In this document: one piece after another, positions 27,001-35,888 of the stretch | Layout: every line of letters begins with the position of its first letter | How positions within the stretch are numbered: position 1 is the first letter of the stretch | Source: Bacteroidetes bacterium 2013_40CM_41_45 | Lineage (GTDB): Bacteria; Bacteroidota; Bacteroidia; AKYH767-A; 2013-40CM-41-45 | DNA: 64,000 nt | NCBI GenBank assembly: GCA_002215675.1 | Contig: NGFH01000001.1 | Coordinates: forward strand, 307,764-371,763 | Direction: 5' to 3' | Notes under the pieces: model-generated | What the model was told of the DNA's origin: nothing | Databases searched by the model: none | The model's input: only the letters and a program-made list of their open reading frames with translations | Made by a program: the position numbers and the translations under genes

Positions 27001-27359
27001 ATAACCCTGATAAAGAGGGCGGTAAGAAACCTTTGGGTGACCTCAACGGCATCTCTAACAAGATGGAACAAACCGAAACCGACCTGGTTAATAAGATGTT
27101 GACCAGCGAAACTCTGAAGCGGCAGGAAGAAATTCTTACGCGCCTGCTGGAAGCCGAAAAGGCTGAACGGGAACGCGATATGGATGAGAAACGCCAGAGT
27201 GAGTCGGCAAAGGAGCTAAATCAGCGTAACCCTCCGGAATTTGAAGAGTATAAACGCTTAAAGATGAAAGAACTGGAGTTTTTACGTACGGTTCCTCCGT
27301 CTTTAAATTCTTTTTACAGGAAAAGAGTAAGCGAATATTTTCAGACAATTGATAAATGA
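24003..27359 (+). CDS. DUF4175 family membrane-anchored coiled-coil protein
   Basis: 1118 aa. Three hydrophobic segments are near the N-terminus (about 24-45, 57-78 and 160-182), then a large extracytoplasmic-type beta-rich part (about 190-510). After that comes a very long charged coiled coil (about 510-900) rich in Gln, Lys and Glu, with runs such as QQQQEE. The C-terminal 200 residues are Met/Gln-rich. The layout matches DUF4175 proteins of Bacteroidota, whose role is unknown. Its stop overlaps the next start by 4 bases (ATGA), pointing to coupled translation with the RsbW-like protein. Confidence 0.88.
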   Translation: MSNYTLLIEKLDAFIRKYYKNQLIRGVIYCVALGLAFYLAVTTLEYFGHFSTTLRTILFYSFIAGNIFIIARYVVIPLSHLYRYGKIISHEQAAMIIGRHFPEVQDKLLNVLQLHRLADETALELRTSKELVLAGIDQKTVELKPIPFASAINFNENRKYLRYALVPLLILIVIIVAAPSMIKDSTKRLIEHGTYFEKPAPFTFEILNDNLKAIQQEDFLLNVKVDGKEIPDAAYIELEGNQFKLEKENKALFHHLFKNLQKSSHFRLFADGWYSPEYTLDALPNPVLMNFDVALEYPTYLQMPNERLQNTGDLVIPAGTKVNWTFNTRNTSKVSIAFRDTNVLSARVGEERFSFTRKFLQSNGYSVHVASDVLASKDSMLYSINVIPDAYPSITSEEQRDSFSTKRVYFKGIIKDDYGFSKLTFNYRYLETSKTPDVDKNKVYAQNISISRNTTQQQFYHYWDMSSAQINPGDELEYYFEVWDNDGINGPKASRSQVMVFKAPTLEEIEADTKKSSEDIKDRLEQSIEQAHKLQKDMEELNRKMLDKKDLGWEERKKAEELLQRQQELEKKVNEISRENEKKNVKESEYKTVNPDIVQKQEQLQQLMNKLMSEDMKKLIEQLQQMMDKLDKKQLQEQLDKMKFDNKEMEKALDRTLELFKQMEIEKTLKESIEKLEKLSKEQDKLSEQTDKKKEDNNALKEKQQDLNKQMDDVSKEMREMFKKNQELEFPNQLMDTDPEEKDIKQDMQNSSNELNENKNSKASKSQKNASQKMQKLSELLSKMQQSMEQQQQEEDMEALRALLENLLRLSFDQENLMEDLRTTDINDPKYLEMGKQQRKLKDDAQMIEDSLLALSKRVVQIQGAINQEIGIINDNMEKTIDELQDRYVPQARSSQQYIMTSVNNLALMLDESLSQMQSQCKKPGNSSCNKPGGKKPSTAAQLRAMQQQLNDRMQKLKQGMKPGQSTIPRGGKMSEEISRMAAEQEFIRNELSKMNQNMNNPDKEGGKKPLGDLNGISNKMEQTETDLVNKMLTSETLKRQEEILTRLLEAEKAERERDMDEKRQSESAKELNQRNPPEFEEYKRLKMKELEFLRTVPPSLNSFYRKRVSEYFQTIDK

Positions 27360-27775
27360 CCGTTACCGGAGAAACTGTTATGATGGAATTGACCTCACAG
27401 CCCGAAAGCTTAAGCGCTGTTGAAAAAGTAGTTGAAGAAATCAAGAGTAAGTATAATGTGAACGAAGACTCTTATGGCAACATGCTTGTAGCGGTAACCG
27501 AAGCTGTAAGCAATGCCATTTATCACGGCAACCGGCTGGATCCGAAAAAGAAAATAGTCCTTTCCTACCAGCACAATGATGGTAATTTATCTTTCACCAT
27601 AACCGACCAGGGCCCCGGCTTTGATTATTATAATTTACCCGACCCTACTGCTCCCGAAAATTTAGAAAAGGAATGCGGGCGCGGAATTTTCCTGATGAAA
27701 CATTTGAGCGACCAGGTAATTTTTTCGGAGAACGGAAGAGTGGTGGAATTGTTTTTCAAGATTCATTCTAACTGA
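27356..27775 (+). CDS. RsbW/SpoIIAB-like ATP-binding protein
   Basis: 139 aa, a single GHKL ATPase domain. The N-box is AVTEAVSNAIYHGN (about 47-60), with DQGPGFDY as G1 and GRGIFLMKHLSD as G2. Such proteins act as anti-sigma factors or serine kinases in partner-switching. No anti-anti-sigma (STAS) gene or PP2C phosphatase is adjacent, so partners are unknown. It overlaps the DUF4175 gene by 4 bases, and ybeY starts 16 bases after its stop. Confidence 0.88.
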   Translation: MTVTGETVMMELTSQPESLSAVEKVVEEIKSKYNVNEDSYGNMLVAVTEAVSNAIYHGNRLDPKKKIVLSYQHNDGNLSFTITDQGPGFDYYNLPDPTAPENLEKECGRGIFLMKHLSDQVIFSENGRVVELFFKIHSN

Positions 27776-27791
27776 AAAAGTTTAGGCCAGC

Positions 27792-28214
27792 TTGGCGATT
27801 TTTTTTACGTACCAGTTCCCCGGATTCAGGGTAAAAAATTCTTCGGCAATAAAACGCTGGATGTTGCGGGCATTCAGGAACGAAAAAAAATCTCTGAAAC
27901 AACTTAACGTTGTATTCTGCTCCGATAAATTTCTTCTGGACATCAACAAAAAATTTCTGAAGCACAATTTTTTTACGGATGTCATTACTTTTCAGTACAA
28001 TAAAAAAAATGCACCTGTAGAAGGGGAAATATTCATTTCGGTTCAATCTGTAAGAAGCAACGCCAAAAAATTCGGCACAACGCTGCGCGATGAGCTGCAT
28101 CGCGTTATTATTCATGGGGTGCTGCATCTGTGCGGCTATAATGACAAAACGCCTAAGGCAAAATCAGCAGTAAGAAAAAAAGAGAATACGTATCTTTTTC
28201 AGAGAAATTTCTGA
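27792..28214 (+). CDS. ybeY: rRNA maturation endoribonuclease YbeY
   Basis: 140 aa; a zinc-dependent RNase used in 16S rRNA 3' end maturation and ribosome quality control. The metal site is HRVIIHGVLHLCGYNDKT. The third ligand position reads ND rather than the DH of the E. coli type, as in other Bacteroidota YbeY proteins. The start is a TTG 16 bases after the RsbW-like stop; the first ATG would remove the N-terminal strand. In many genomes of the phylum the mnmG gene follows, but here a sensor kinase does. Confidence 0.9.
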   Translation: MAIFFTYQFPGFRVKNSSAIKRWMLRAFRNEKKSLKQLNVVFCSDKFLLDINKKFLKHNFFTDVITFQYNKKNAPVEGEIFISVQSVRSNAKKFGTTLRDELHRVIIHGVLHLCGYNDKTPKAKSAVRKKENTYLFQRNF

Positions 28215-28340
28215 CATGCTTTTTTGGCAGTAATATTTTGCCGTTTTATTCCAATTTTCTCCTCGTAAATGCGGAAACATAAAACCGCTATTCTGGTATA
28301 AATAATACCCGAATTCTCGAGGAAATTTAGCAATAATATT

Positions 28341-29972
28341 ATGTTCAAAAAGCGATTCAGCATTGATTCGGAGATTTATATCATCTTCATTATAGCAGTA
28401 AACATTACTGTATTTAATGCGCTTTTTGGTTTCATAAACATGCACACCAACCGGGAATTAAGCCGCAAAGCATTGAACAACAACTTTCCCAGTTTAGAGG
28501 CGCTGGAGAAAATGAATCTCCTGGCAACGCGCTCTAATCTGTTAACCGCTGAGTGGGTACATATGCCCGATGACCTTGCGGACAAAGAAGCGCTGATACG
28601 TCACCAATCTGATGAGTATCCTGAATTGAAAGGTAATATGCTGGCGCTGATGACCATGTGGGAGGATACGGTGAATACTCTGCGCATGGATTCTGTTTTC
28701 TCTGAATTCGAAAAACTTTATTGGTCAGAAAAAAAAATAATGAGAGTGCTGGCTTCAGCCCAGGATTACCACGATATAACAAAAAGTTCGTATGCTTCGG
28801 AAATACTTGAAACGGAGCTGCAAGTTCATTATAATAACATTATTGAACGGCTTCGTGAAGTTATTGCAGACAAGAGAAAACAAACCCAGGAGCTTGACAA
28901 AGACCTTGAGGCCTCTTCTTCCAAAATGATTTTCACCCTGTCGCTTATGGGATTGCTCATCATTGGCGTAATGTTGTTTGTAATTCTTTATATGACCCGG
29001 TATATGATACGGCCCATGCAGAAACTGAAGAACTACATCATGCATATGAGCAGGGGAGAAATTCCCCAGGTCGATCTGGAAACGAAAAAGAATGCAGTCG
29101 GGCAAATGTCTGATGCGGTAAAAATTCTTGCGGACGGAATGGCCCGTACGGCAAAGTTTGCTTCCGAAATAGGAAAGCAAAATTTTGATACGGAATATGA
29201 GCCGCTGAGCGAGCACGATGAATTCAGCAATGCTTTGCTGCAGATGCGGGAGAGCCTGCGCAGGGCATCGAATGAAAATGAAAAATATATTCTTGAAATT
29301 GAAAAGATTAACAAGCAGCTTGATGAATTTGTTTATATCGTATCACACGACCTGAAGGCGCCTCTTCGCGGCATATCTACGCTTACCACTTTTATCGAAG
29401 AAGAACTTGCATCGCATCCCAATGAAAAAATAAGGGAGCTGCTGGTGCTGATGAAGAGCCGCACGAACCGGCTTCAGAATCTTATTACGGCGGTACTTGA
29501 ATATTCCCGCCTAAGCTCTTCAAAGAATACAAAAGAAAATGTAAATGTGAGCGAACTGCTTGACAATATTGTTGATTTGATTTCGCCACCGGAAAATTTC
29601 AGGGTAACTAAAGAAGGAAGTTTTCCTACTCTGTTTACGGAAAGAATAAAACTCCAGCAGGTACTGCAAAACCTTATCAGCAACGGAATAAAATACAACG
29701 ATAAGCCCGGTGGGTTGGTTGAAATATCTTTAAGTGAAAACGGAAAGTTCGTCCGCTTTTATATCAAGGACAATGGAATAGGAATCAGCAAAGAGTACCA
29801 CGAAAAAATATTCGGAGTGTTTCAAACTCTTGAACCCAAAGACAGGACGGACAGCACCGGCATAGGCCTAACCATTGTAAAAAAACTTATTGAGCAGCAG
29901 GGTGGGGAGATTACCGTTGAATCTGAACCAGGCAAAGGCAGCTGCTTTTCATTTAGCTGGCCAAAGAACTAA
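28341..29972 (+). CDS. Membrane sensor histidine kinase (orphan)
   Basis: 543 aa. Two membrane helices (about 12-34 and 194-216) enclose an extracytoplasmic four-helix-like sensor of about 160 residues. A HAMP domain follows, then a HisKA domain with the phosphorylation site SHDLKAP (His336), and a HATPase domain with NLISNGIKYND, DNGIGISKEYH and GIGLTIVKKL. There is no response regulator next to it, so its partner must be elsewhere. It faces no overlap with ybeY (126-base gap). Confidence 0.92.
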   Translation: MFKKRFSIDSEIYIIFIIAVNITVFNALFGFINMHTNRELSRKALNNNFPSLEALEKMNLLATRSNLLTAEWVHMPDDLADKEALIRHQSDEYPELKGNMLALMTMWEDTVNTLRMDSVFSEFEKLYWSEKKIMRVLASAQDYHDITKSSYASEILETELQVHYNNIIERLREVIADKRKQTQELDKDLEASSSKMIFTLSLMGLLIIGVMLFVILYMTRYMIRPMQKLKNYIMHMSRGEIPQVDLETKKNAVGQMSDAVKILADGMARTAKFASEIGKQNFDTEYEPLSEHDEFSNALLQMRESLRRASNENEKYILEIEKINKQLDEFVYIVSHDLKAPLRGISTLTTFIEEELASHPNEKIRELLVLMKSRTNRLQNLITAVLEYSRLSSSKNTKENVNVSELLDNIVDLISPPENFRVTKEGSFPTLFTERIKLQQVLQNLISNGIKYNDKPGGLVEISLSENGKFVRFYIKDNGIGISKEYHEKIFGVFQTLEPKDRTDSTGIGLTIVKKLIEQQGGEITVESEPGKGSCFSFSWPKN

Positions 29973-30004
29973 AGCGAGTGTGGTTGGGCCCAACGGGGCA
30001 TCAA

Positions 30005-30037
30005 TTTGTTTATTTAAAGTTCTTTTTGTTACCTTTC
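30005..30037 (+). promoter_or_regulatory. Candidate promoter of the phosphatase/FN3 gene
   Basis: TTTG at 30005-30008, 21 bases, then TACCTTTC (one mismatch to TAnnTTTG). The ATG is about 58 bases downstream. Confidence 0.35.
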
Positions 30038-30095
30038 TACCCCCGCGAATTTTAAGGGGCTTCATCAAATCAGTCAACTTTAAAAGATTTTGCGC

Positions 30096-33000
30096 ATGAC
30101 GAAAAATTACACGCAATTTCTATGTATTGTTATTTTTCTTTTTTCATTTTCATTTCATGTAAGCGGAGTCTCAGATTCCTTGATTAATACAAACTCCTCA
30201 TGGAAATATCTCGATAACGGAAGCAACCAGGGAACAGCATGGAGAGCCACTAATTTTAACGATGCTTCCTGGGCAACAGGAAATGCTGAGCTTGGTTATG
30301 GTGATGGCGATGAAGCGACAATTGTAAGTTACGGCCCTAACCCCAACGGCAAATACATAACAGCATATTTCAGGAAATCATTTTCAATTGCTAATCCGGC
30401 AATTTATTCTTCTCTTACTCTTGGTATTTTGCGGGATGACGGTGCCATAGTTTATCTTAACGGCACAGAGGTATACAGAACCAATATGCCCGGGGGAAAT
30501 GTAAATTATCTTACAAAAGCAGTTTCCAATATTAATGGAATAGATGAAGCCACTTTTTATTATTACACGTTTACTTCACCGTTCCTGGTAACAGGGATTA
30601 ATAATATTTCTGTTGAGATACATCAGTTCAACAAAACAAGCCCTGATATCAGTTTCAATTTCAACCTTGCTGCATTACAAATTTCTCCGTGTGTCGTACC
30701 GGCCGGGTTAACAACTACAAACATCACTTCTTCTTCCGCTATACTGAACTGGAATTCTGTTGCGGGAGCTGTTGGATACAACATTCAATACAGAGTTATC
30801 GGTAATCCAGCCTGGACCAGCACATCATCGTCAATCAATTCAGTACTTGTTTCCGGATTGTCTACTTCAACCGCTTATGAATGGCATGTGCAAGCCGATT
30901 GCGGAGGTTCGAATGTGAGTGCGTTTTCTGCTACTGCTAATTTCGCAACGTTAACTCCTCCCTGCGGTATACCGCCCGGTCTAAGCACTACAAGTATTAC
31001 CACAACATCAGCTACGCTCAGCTGGACAGCCGTAATTGGGGCGGTCGGTTATAATATTGAATATCGTGTTGTAGGTAATCCTGTGTGGAGTACAACGACA
31101 TCAGCTACAACATCAGTTAATATTTCCTCGCTTACTCCTTCAACCAATTATGAATGGCACGTACAAGCTAACTGCGGAAGTTCAAACCTTAGTGCGTTTT
31201 CTGCTACTGCTAATTTCGCAACGTTAACTCCTGCCTGCGGCGTTCCCACTGGGTTAAACACTACAAACATCACTTCCTCGTCAGCTACTCTCAGCTGGAC
31301 AGCCGTAAGCGGGGCAGTCAGCTACAACATTGAATATCGTGTTGTAGGTAATCCTGTGTGGAGTACAACGACATCAGCTGCAACCTCAGTTAATATTTCA
31401 TCGCTAACTCCTGCTACCAATTATGAATGGCACGTACAATCCAACTGCGGAAGCTCAAACCTAAGTGCATTTTCTGCTACTGCTAATTTCACAATGTTAA
31501 CGCCTGCCTGCGGCGTTCCCACGGGGTTAAACACTACGAACATCACCTCCTCGTCAGCTACTCTCAACTGGACGGCCGTAATTGGGGCGGTCGGTTATAA
31601 TATTGAATATCGTGTAGTGGGCAATCCTATATGGAGCGCAACTACATCGGCTACAATCTCCGTAAATATTTCATCGCTAACTCCTGCTACCAATTATGAA
31701 TGGCATGTGCAAGCCGATTGTGGAAGCCCGAATCTGAGTGCATTTTCTGCTACCTCTAATTTTACAACCGTACAGTTTTCCTGTGGCACACCTGCCGGAC
31801 TAAACGCCACAAATATCACCACTACTTCAGTCACCCTTAACTGGACGGTTGTAAGCGGGGCAGTTGGTTACAATATTGAATACCGTGTGGTGACCAATCC
31901 TGTGTGGAACACAGCAACATCAGCAGCAAACTCGGTGAATATTTCATCACTCACTCCGTATACTAATTATGAATGGCACGTTCAGGCCGATTGCGGAAGT
32001 TCAAACCTGAGTACATTTTCTGTTGTCAGCAATTTCACCACTTTAATGCCTCCATGCCTTACCCCCATTGGCCTTACAACTACAAACATCACCTCCACAT
32101 CAGCTACGCTCAACTGGACAGCCGTAAGCGGAGCAGTCGGTTACAATATAGAATACCGTGATGTGGGCAATCCTGTCTGGACAGTAATCACTTCGGTAAC
32201 AAGCTCGGTAAATATCTCATCGCTTACCCCATCAACTAATTATGAATGGCAAGTACAAACCAACTGCGGAAGCCTGAACCTAAGTGCGTTTTCGGCCACT
32301 GCTAATTTTACGACATTAATTCCTTCCTGCGGAGTACCTGGCAGCCTAAGCACCTCGAATATTACCACGACATCGGCTACGCTCAACTGGAATCCGGTAT
32401 CGGGTGCCGTAAGCTACAATATTCAGTACAGGCAGGTCGGCTCGCCTATATGGATAAATGCAAATACTGTAAGTACATTCTATCCGATTTTACCTCTTAA
32501 CCCGTCTACCAATTATGAATGGCAGGTGCAAGCGGTATGTGCTGCTAATCAAAGCGCTTTCTCACAAATTGTTTCTTTTTTTACGCTGTCGCTCTCTTGC
32601 AATATTCCAACAGGCACCATTACCCATTCTATTGCAGAAACGTTTGCAGTGCTGAGGTGGAATGCTGTGGGAAGCGCGTTAAGTTATAATGTAAAGTACA
32701 AACCGCTGGCTTCTGCCTCGTGGACAACTTCAAACACCACACAATTATATTTCAATTACACCTCGCTGTCTCCCGGAACGGAATATGAATGGCAGGTGCA
32801 GGCGGTATGCATTACAGGTACAAGTTCATTTAGCAATTCAGTTATATTCAGAACCGTCCTTAATGGGGGTAACGACAGCATCATCGTTTCAGGAGATGAG
32901 TGGAAATACCTCGACAAGGGCTTTGATATGACAGGATGGACCGGTTTGATTTTTGATGATTCACAATGGGGTGCAGGCCCTTCTGAACTTGGATATGGCG

Positions 33001-34913
33001 ACAGTGATGAAGCCACTGTAGTTAGTTATGGCCCCGACCCGAATTTCAAGTACATCACTACTTATTTCAGAAAAATATTCAATGTGCCTAATCCTGCTCT
33101 TTATTATACTATGATTCTTGATGTTGTAAGAGACGATGGAGTTATCATATATGTAAACGGTACAGAAGTTTATCGCAATAATATGCCGGGTGGTCCAGCC
33201 ACCTATAACACTTTTGCTTCAAGCGCTGTAAGCTTGTCTGATGAATCGGATTGGCATACCACTACCTTTTCTCCCGCTCTGCTCACAAGCGGAAATAATA
33301 TTATTGCCGCCGAAGTGCACCAGGTTAACCAGACAAGCTCTGATATAAGCTTCAATCTGCGGCTAACCGGAAGTGATACGGTTCCGTTAGTTACGCGTGG
33401 CCCTTACCTGCAGGAAATGACTCAGAATTCTATTATCGTTCGCTGGCGCACCAACTTTGCTACGGACAGCCGGGTGAGGTACAGCCTTTCTCCATCAGAC
33501 TATAACTTGATGGCGTATGACCCCGCCATTACAACAGAACATTCTGTCGTAATTACAGGACTTCAATATGCGACGAGCTATTACTATACGGTTGAAACAG
33601 GAACATATTTTCTGGAAGGCGATGTCTCATACGTATTTTTGACACAGCCACCCAATATACCCAATTACCTGGTACAAATTTGGGCTCTCGGTGATTTTGG
33701 TAACGGCAGTGCAGAGCAGCTTGCTGTGAGGAATGCATTTCGCGGCGACCCTGATTACCCCAAAACCGACCTTTTTCTTTGGCTGGGCGATAATGCTTAC
33801 GAAAACGGAACCGACAACGAATACCAGTCAAATGTTTTTGATGTTTATAAACGGGAACTGAGAAGATTCCCTTTGTTTCCTGTCATTGGTAATCACGATT
33901 ACGCCAATGTGGGTTATCAAAGCAGCAGTGCATTAACTACGGGTTTCCCGTATTTTAATATTGTTACCGTTCCGGCTGCGGCAGAATCAGGAGGCTGGCC
34001 CTCGGGAACAGAAAAATATTATTCATACAATTATTATGGAATTCACTTTATAGCGCTTGACAGCTACGGCGCGTTCAATGACAATACCAGCGCCATGTAT
34101 ACCTGGTTGCTAAACGACCTGAATGAAAACACCCAACGCTGGACTATCGTATATTTCCACCACCCGCCTTACACTAAAGGAAGTCATAACAGCGATACAG
34201 AAACCGAACTCATCAACATGCGACAGAATATAATTCCGCTGCTTGAAAGCCGGCACGTAGATTTGGTTTTGAGCGGGCATTCTCATGTTAATGAACGAAG
34301 CTTTCTCATTAAGGGACATTACGGTACAGCGTCTACATTTAATCCTTCTATGCTTATTCAGGGCGGAAGCGGTGCCCCGATGATGCCATACCTTAAAAAC
34401 CCTCCTTATGATGGAACCGTTTATGTTGTATGTGGAACGGGCGGTAAAATTGCTACGAGTGTGCAACCGGGCTGGCCCATGCCCTGCATGTATTTTTCCG
34501 ACTATTCACAAAATGCTTCGTTAGTCATCGATGTTGACTGGAACATACTCGACTGCCGCTTCCTGAGCAGCACCGGGGTAAATATCGACCAGTTCAGAAT
34601 TGTGAAATCGGGGATGAGGCAAGATGGCACTCGGCCTGCTAATGAAAGTTCGCTTACGGTTTATCCAAATCCGTTTACGGGTGAAGCGAATGTTTTTTAT
34701 ACGCTGACCAATGACGGACCTACCGAGCTGAACCTCTACAACCCTGAAGGAGAAAAAATTCATTCGTTTACAAACGGGATGCAATTTCAAAGCGCCGGTA
34801 ATCATGAATTCAAGCTATCGCCCGGAACATTGGGGATTGCACCCGGAATTTATTTTGTGCGGCTTATTGCCGGTGAAAACGTTTGGGTGCAAAAAGTTGT
34901 TTTTATAAGGTAG
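30096..34913 (+). CDS. Giant secreted purple-acid-phosphatase-like protein with FN3 repeats and T9SS tail
   Basis: 1605 aa from the ATG at 30096 (a TTG 6 bases upstream is also open). Order: signal peptide; galactose-binding-like domain (about 25-195); eight fibronectin type III repeats of 91 aa each (about 199-920); a second copy of the first domain (about 930-1090, sharing GYGDxDEATxVSYGP); a PAP N-terminal FN3; a metallophosphatase domain; a T9SS type A tail (PNPFTGEANVF ... KVVFIR). Metal-site motifs are GDFGNG, WLGDNAY, GNHDYA, FHHPPYT and SGHSHVNE. It should be displayed on or released from the cell and hydrolyse phosphate esters. The repeats may act as a spacer or bind polysaccharide. 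Confidence 0.9.
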   Translation: MTKNYTQFLCIVIFLFSFSFHVSGVSDSLINTNSSWKYLDNGSNQGTAWRATNFNDASWATGNAELGYGDGDEATIVSYGPNPNGKYITAYFRKSFSIANPAIYSSLTLGILRDDGAIVYLNGTEVYRTNMPGGNVNYLTKAVSNINGIDEATFYYYTFTSPFLVTGINNISVEIHQFNKTSPDISFNFNLAALQISPCVVPAGLTTTNITSSSAILNWNSVAGAVGYNIQYRVIGNPAWTSTSSSINSVLVSGLSTSTAYEWHVQADCGGSNVSAFSATANFATLTPPCGIPPGLSTTSITTTSATLSWTAVIGAVGYNIEYRVVGNPVWSTTTSATTSVNISSLTPSTNYEWHVQANCGSSNLSAFSATANFATLTPACGVPTGLNTTNITSSSATLSWTAVSGAVSYNIEYRVVGNPVWSTTTSAATSVNISSLTPATNYEWHVQSNCGSSNLSAFSATANFTMLTPACGVPTGLNTTNITSSSATLNWTAVIGAVGYNIEYRVVGNPIWSATTSATISVNISSLTPATNYEWHVQADCGSPNLSAFSATSNFTTVQFSCGTPAGLNATNITTTSVTLNWTVVSGAVGYNIEYRVVTNPVWNTATSAANSVNISSLTPYTNYEWHVQADCGSSNLSTFSVVSNFTTLMPPCLTPIGLTTTNITSTSATLNWTAVSGAVGYNIEYRDVGNPVWTVITSVTSSVNISSLTPSTNYEWQVQTNCGSLNLSAFSATANFTTLIPSCGVPGSLSTSNITTTSATLNWNPVSGAVSYNIQYRQVGSPIWINANTVSTFYPILPLNPSTNYEWQVQAVCAANQSAFSQIVSFFTLSLSCNIPTGTITHSIAETFAVLRWNAVGSALSYNVKYKPLASASWTTSNTTQLYFNYTSLSPGTEYEWQVQAVCITGTSSFSNSVIFRTVLNGGNDSIIVSGDEWKYLDKGFDMTGWTGLIFDDSQWGAGPSELGYGDSDEATVVSYGPDPNFKYITTYFRKIFNVPNPALYYTMILDVVRDDGVIIYVNGTEVYRNNMPGGPATYNTFASSAVSLSDESDWHTTTFSPALLTSGNNIIAAEVHQVNQTSSDISFNLRLTGSDTVPLVTRGPYLQEMTQNSIIVRWRTNFATDSRVRYSLSPSDYNLMAYDPAITTEHSVVITGLQYATSYYYTVETGTYFLEGDVSYVFLTQPPNIPNYLVQIWALGDFGNGSAEQLAVRNAFRGDPDYPKTDLFLWLGDNAYENGTDNEYQSNVFDVYKRELRRFPLFPVIGNHDYANVGYQSSSALTTGFPYFNIVTVPAAAESGGWPSGTEKYYSYNYYGIHFIALDSYGAFNDNTSAMYTWLLNDLNENTQRWTIVYFHHPPYTKGSHNSDTETELINMRQNIIPLLESRHVDLVLSGHSHVNERSFLIKGHYGTASTFNPSMLIQGGSGAPMMPYLKNPPYDGTVYVVCGTGGKIATSVQPGWPMPCMYFSDYSQNASLVIDVDWNILDCRFLSSTGVNIDQFRIVKSGMRQDGTRPANESSLTVYPNPFTGEANVFYTLTNDGPTELNLYNPEGEKIHSFTNGMQFQSAGNHEFKLSPGTLGIAPGIYFVRLIAGENVWVQKVVFIR
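30690..32867 (+). repeat. Eight tandem 273-bp coding repeats (FN3)
   Basis: Units begin at the TGC/TGT cysteine codons at 30690, 30963, 31236, 31509, 31782, 32055, 32328 and 32598; spacing is 273 bp, and 270 bp for the last step. Units 3 and 4 start almost identically; the first and last two have diverged most. Confidence 0.9.
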
Positions 34914-34934
34914 CGCTTCAGGAATCCGAAATAA

Positions 34935-34972
34935 AAAACCCTCCGCGCAATGCGAAGGGTCGGGGGTTTATC
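34935..34972 (-). terminator. Terminator between the phosphatase and FKBP genes
   Basis: On the minus strand ACCCTTCGC/GCGCGGAGGGT forms a hairpin followed by TTTTTTATT, about 20 bases after the FKBP stop. The 13-base core at 34944-34956 is identical to the HU terminator core. It may also serve the plus-strand gene. Confidence 0.75.
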
Positions 34973-34992
34973 TTTTATTCAAAAATACGGCG

Positions 34993-35688
34993 TTACTTTT
35001 TTCCTTTAATGCTTAGCAGTTCAATGTCAAAAACAAGGGTGGAGTTGGGTTCAATCATACCTCCCGCACCACGCTCGCCGTAAGCAAGTTTTGAGGGAAC
35101 ATAAAGTTTCCATTTAGAGCCAACAGGCATCAATTGCAGCGCTTCCGTCCATCCCGGAATAACTCCGCTCACCGGGAACGTTGCGGGCTGTCCGCGTTCA
35201 ACAGAGCTGTCAAATACTTTTCCATCCAGAAGTGTTCCGTGGTAATGCGTTTCTACCGTATCGGTCAGCAACGGCTTGGGTCCTGTTCCGGCTTTTATTA
35301 TCGTGTACTGAAGTCCGCTGGGAAGCGTGATAACGCCCGGTTTTTTTGCATTCTCATCCATGAATGCTTTTTCTTTTGCCAGCGCTGCTTCACCTTTTTT
35401 CTTTTTGGCTTCAGAAATAAACGACTGTATGACCGTACCTGCCTGCTGCTGGTCCATCAAGAGCGAATCTTTATCTATCGCAGCTCTCATGGCCTTCATC
35501 ATCACATCAAGGTTAACGCCTTCAAGCCCGTCTTTATTCAGGTTACCGCCAATGCTCATTCCAATTCCGTAACTGACGGAATCAATCCGGGTGGCAAGTT
35601 TTGCATCGGGAGATTTCTTTTGCCCGTTGCATGACAAGAATGAAACAGCGGTGATGGCGATGAGAGATAATAAATTTTTTGTTTTCAT
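34993..35688 (-). CDS. FKBP-type peptidyl-prolyl isomerase lipoprotein
   Basis: 231 aa. The lipobox VSFLSC lies near residue 20, then an FKBP_N helical dimerisation region (about 35-115). The FKBP domain follows (about 120-228), with VETHYHGTLLDGKVFDSS and IPGWTEALQLM. This is the FkpA/Mip layout: a periplasmic or surface folding catalyst. It is monocistronic with its own terminator. Confidence 0.94.
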   Translation of the reverse strand: MKTKNLLSLIAITAVSFLSCNGQKKSPDAKLATRIDSVSYGIGMSIGGNLNKDGLEGVNLDVMMKAMRAAIDKDSLLMDQQQAGTVIQSFISEAKKKKGEAALAKEKAFMDENAKKPGVITLPSGLQYTIIKAGTGPKPLLTDTVETHYHGTLLDGKVFDSSVERGQPATFPVSGVIPGWTEALQLMPVGSKWKLYVPSKLAYGERGAGGMIEPNSTLVFDIELLSIKGKK

Positions 35689-35888
35689 ATTAATCGGTTT
35701 TTTGTGAGGGGGCGAATGTAGAAAAAGGAACCTTATAAATTGCCACGGGTGCTGTTTTCCCGCTTTTATGATATTTCTTTCTTAAACAAGCATCATTTTA
35801 GCGGATTCAATGGTAATTTTCACGGGTAGCATCTCCGATTTTTCATAGCACGGCCTTTGTATTTGTACATTCGTGTTTTGTCGGGGCA

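Noticed and set aside
30690..32867. Possible non-coding tandem repeat
   Set aside because: The 273-bp units are in frame and encode FN3 domains inside one continuous protein.
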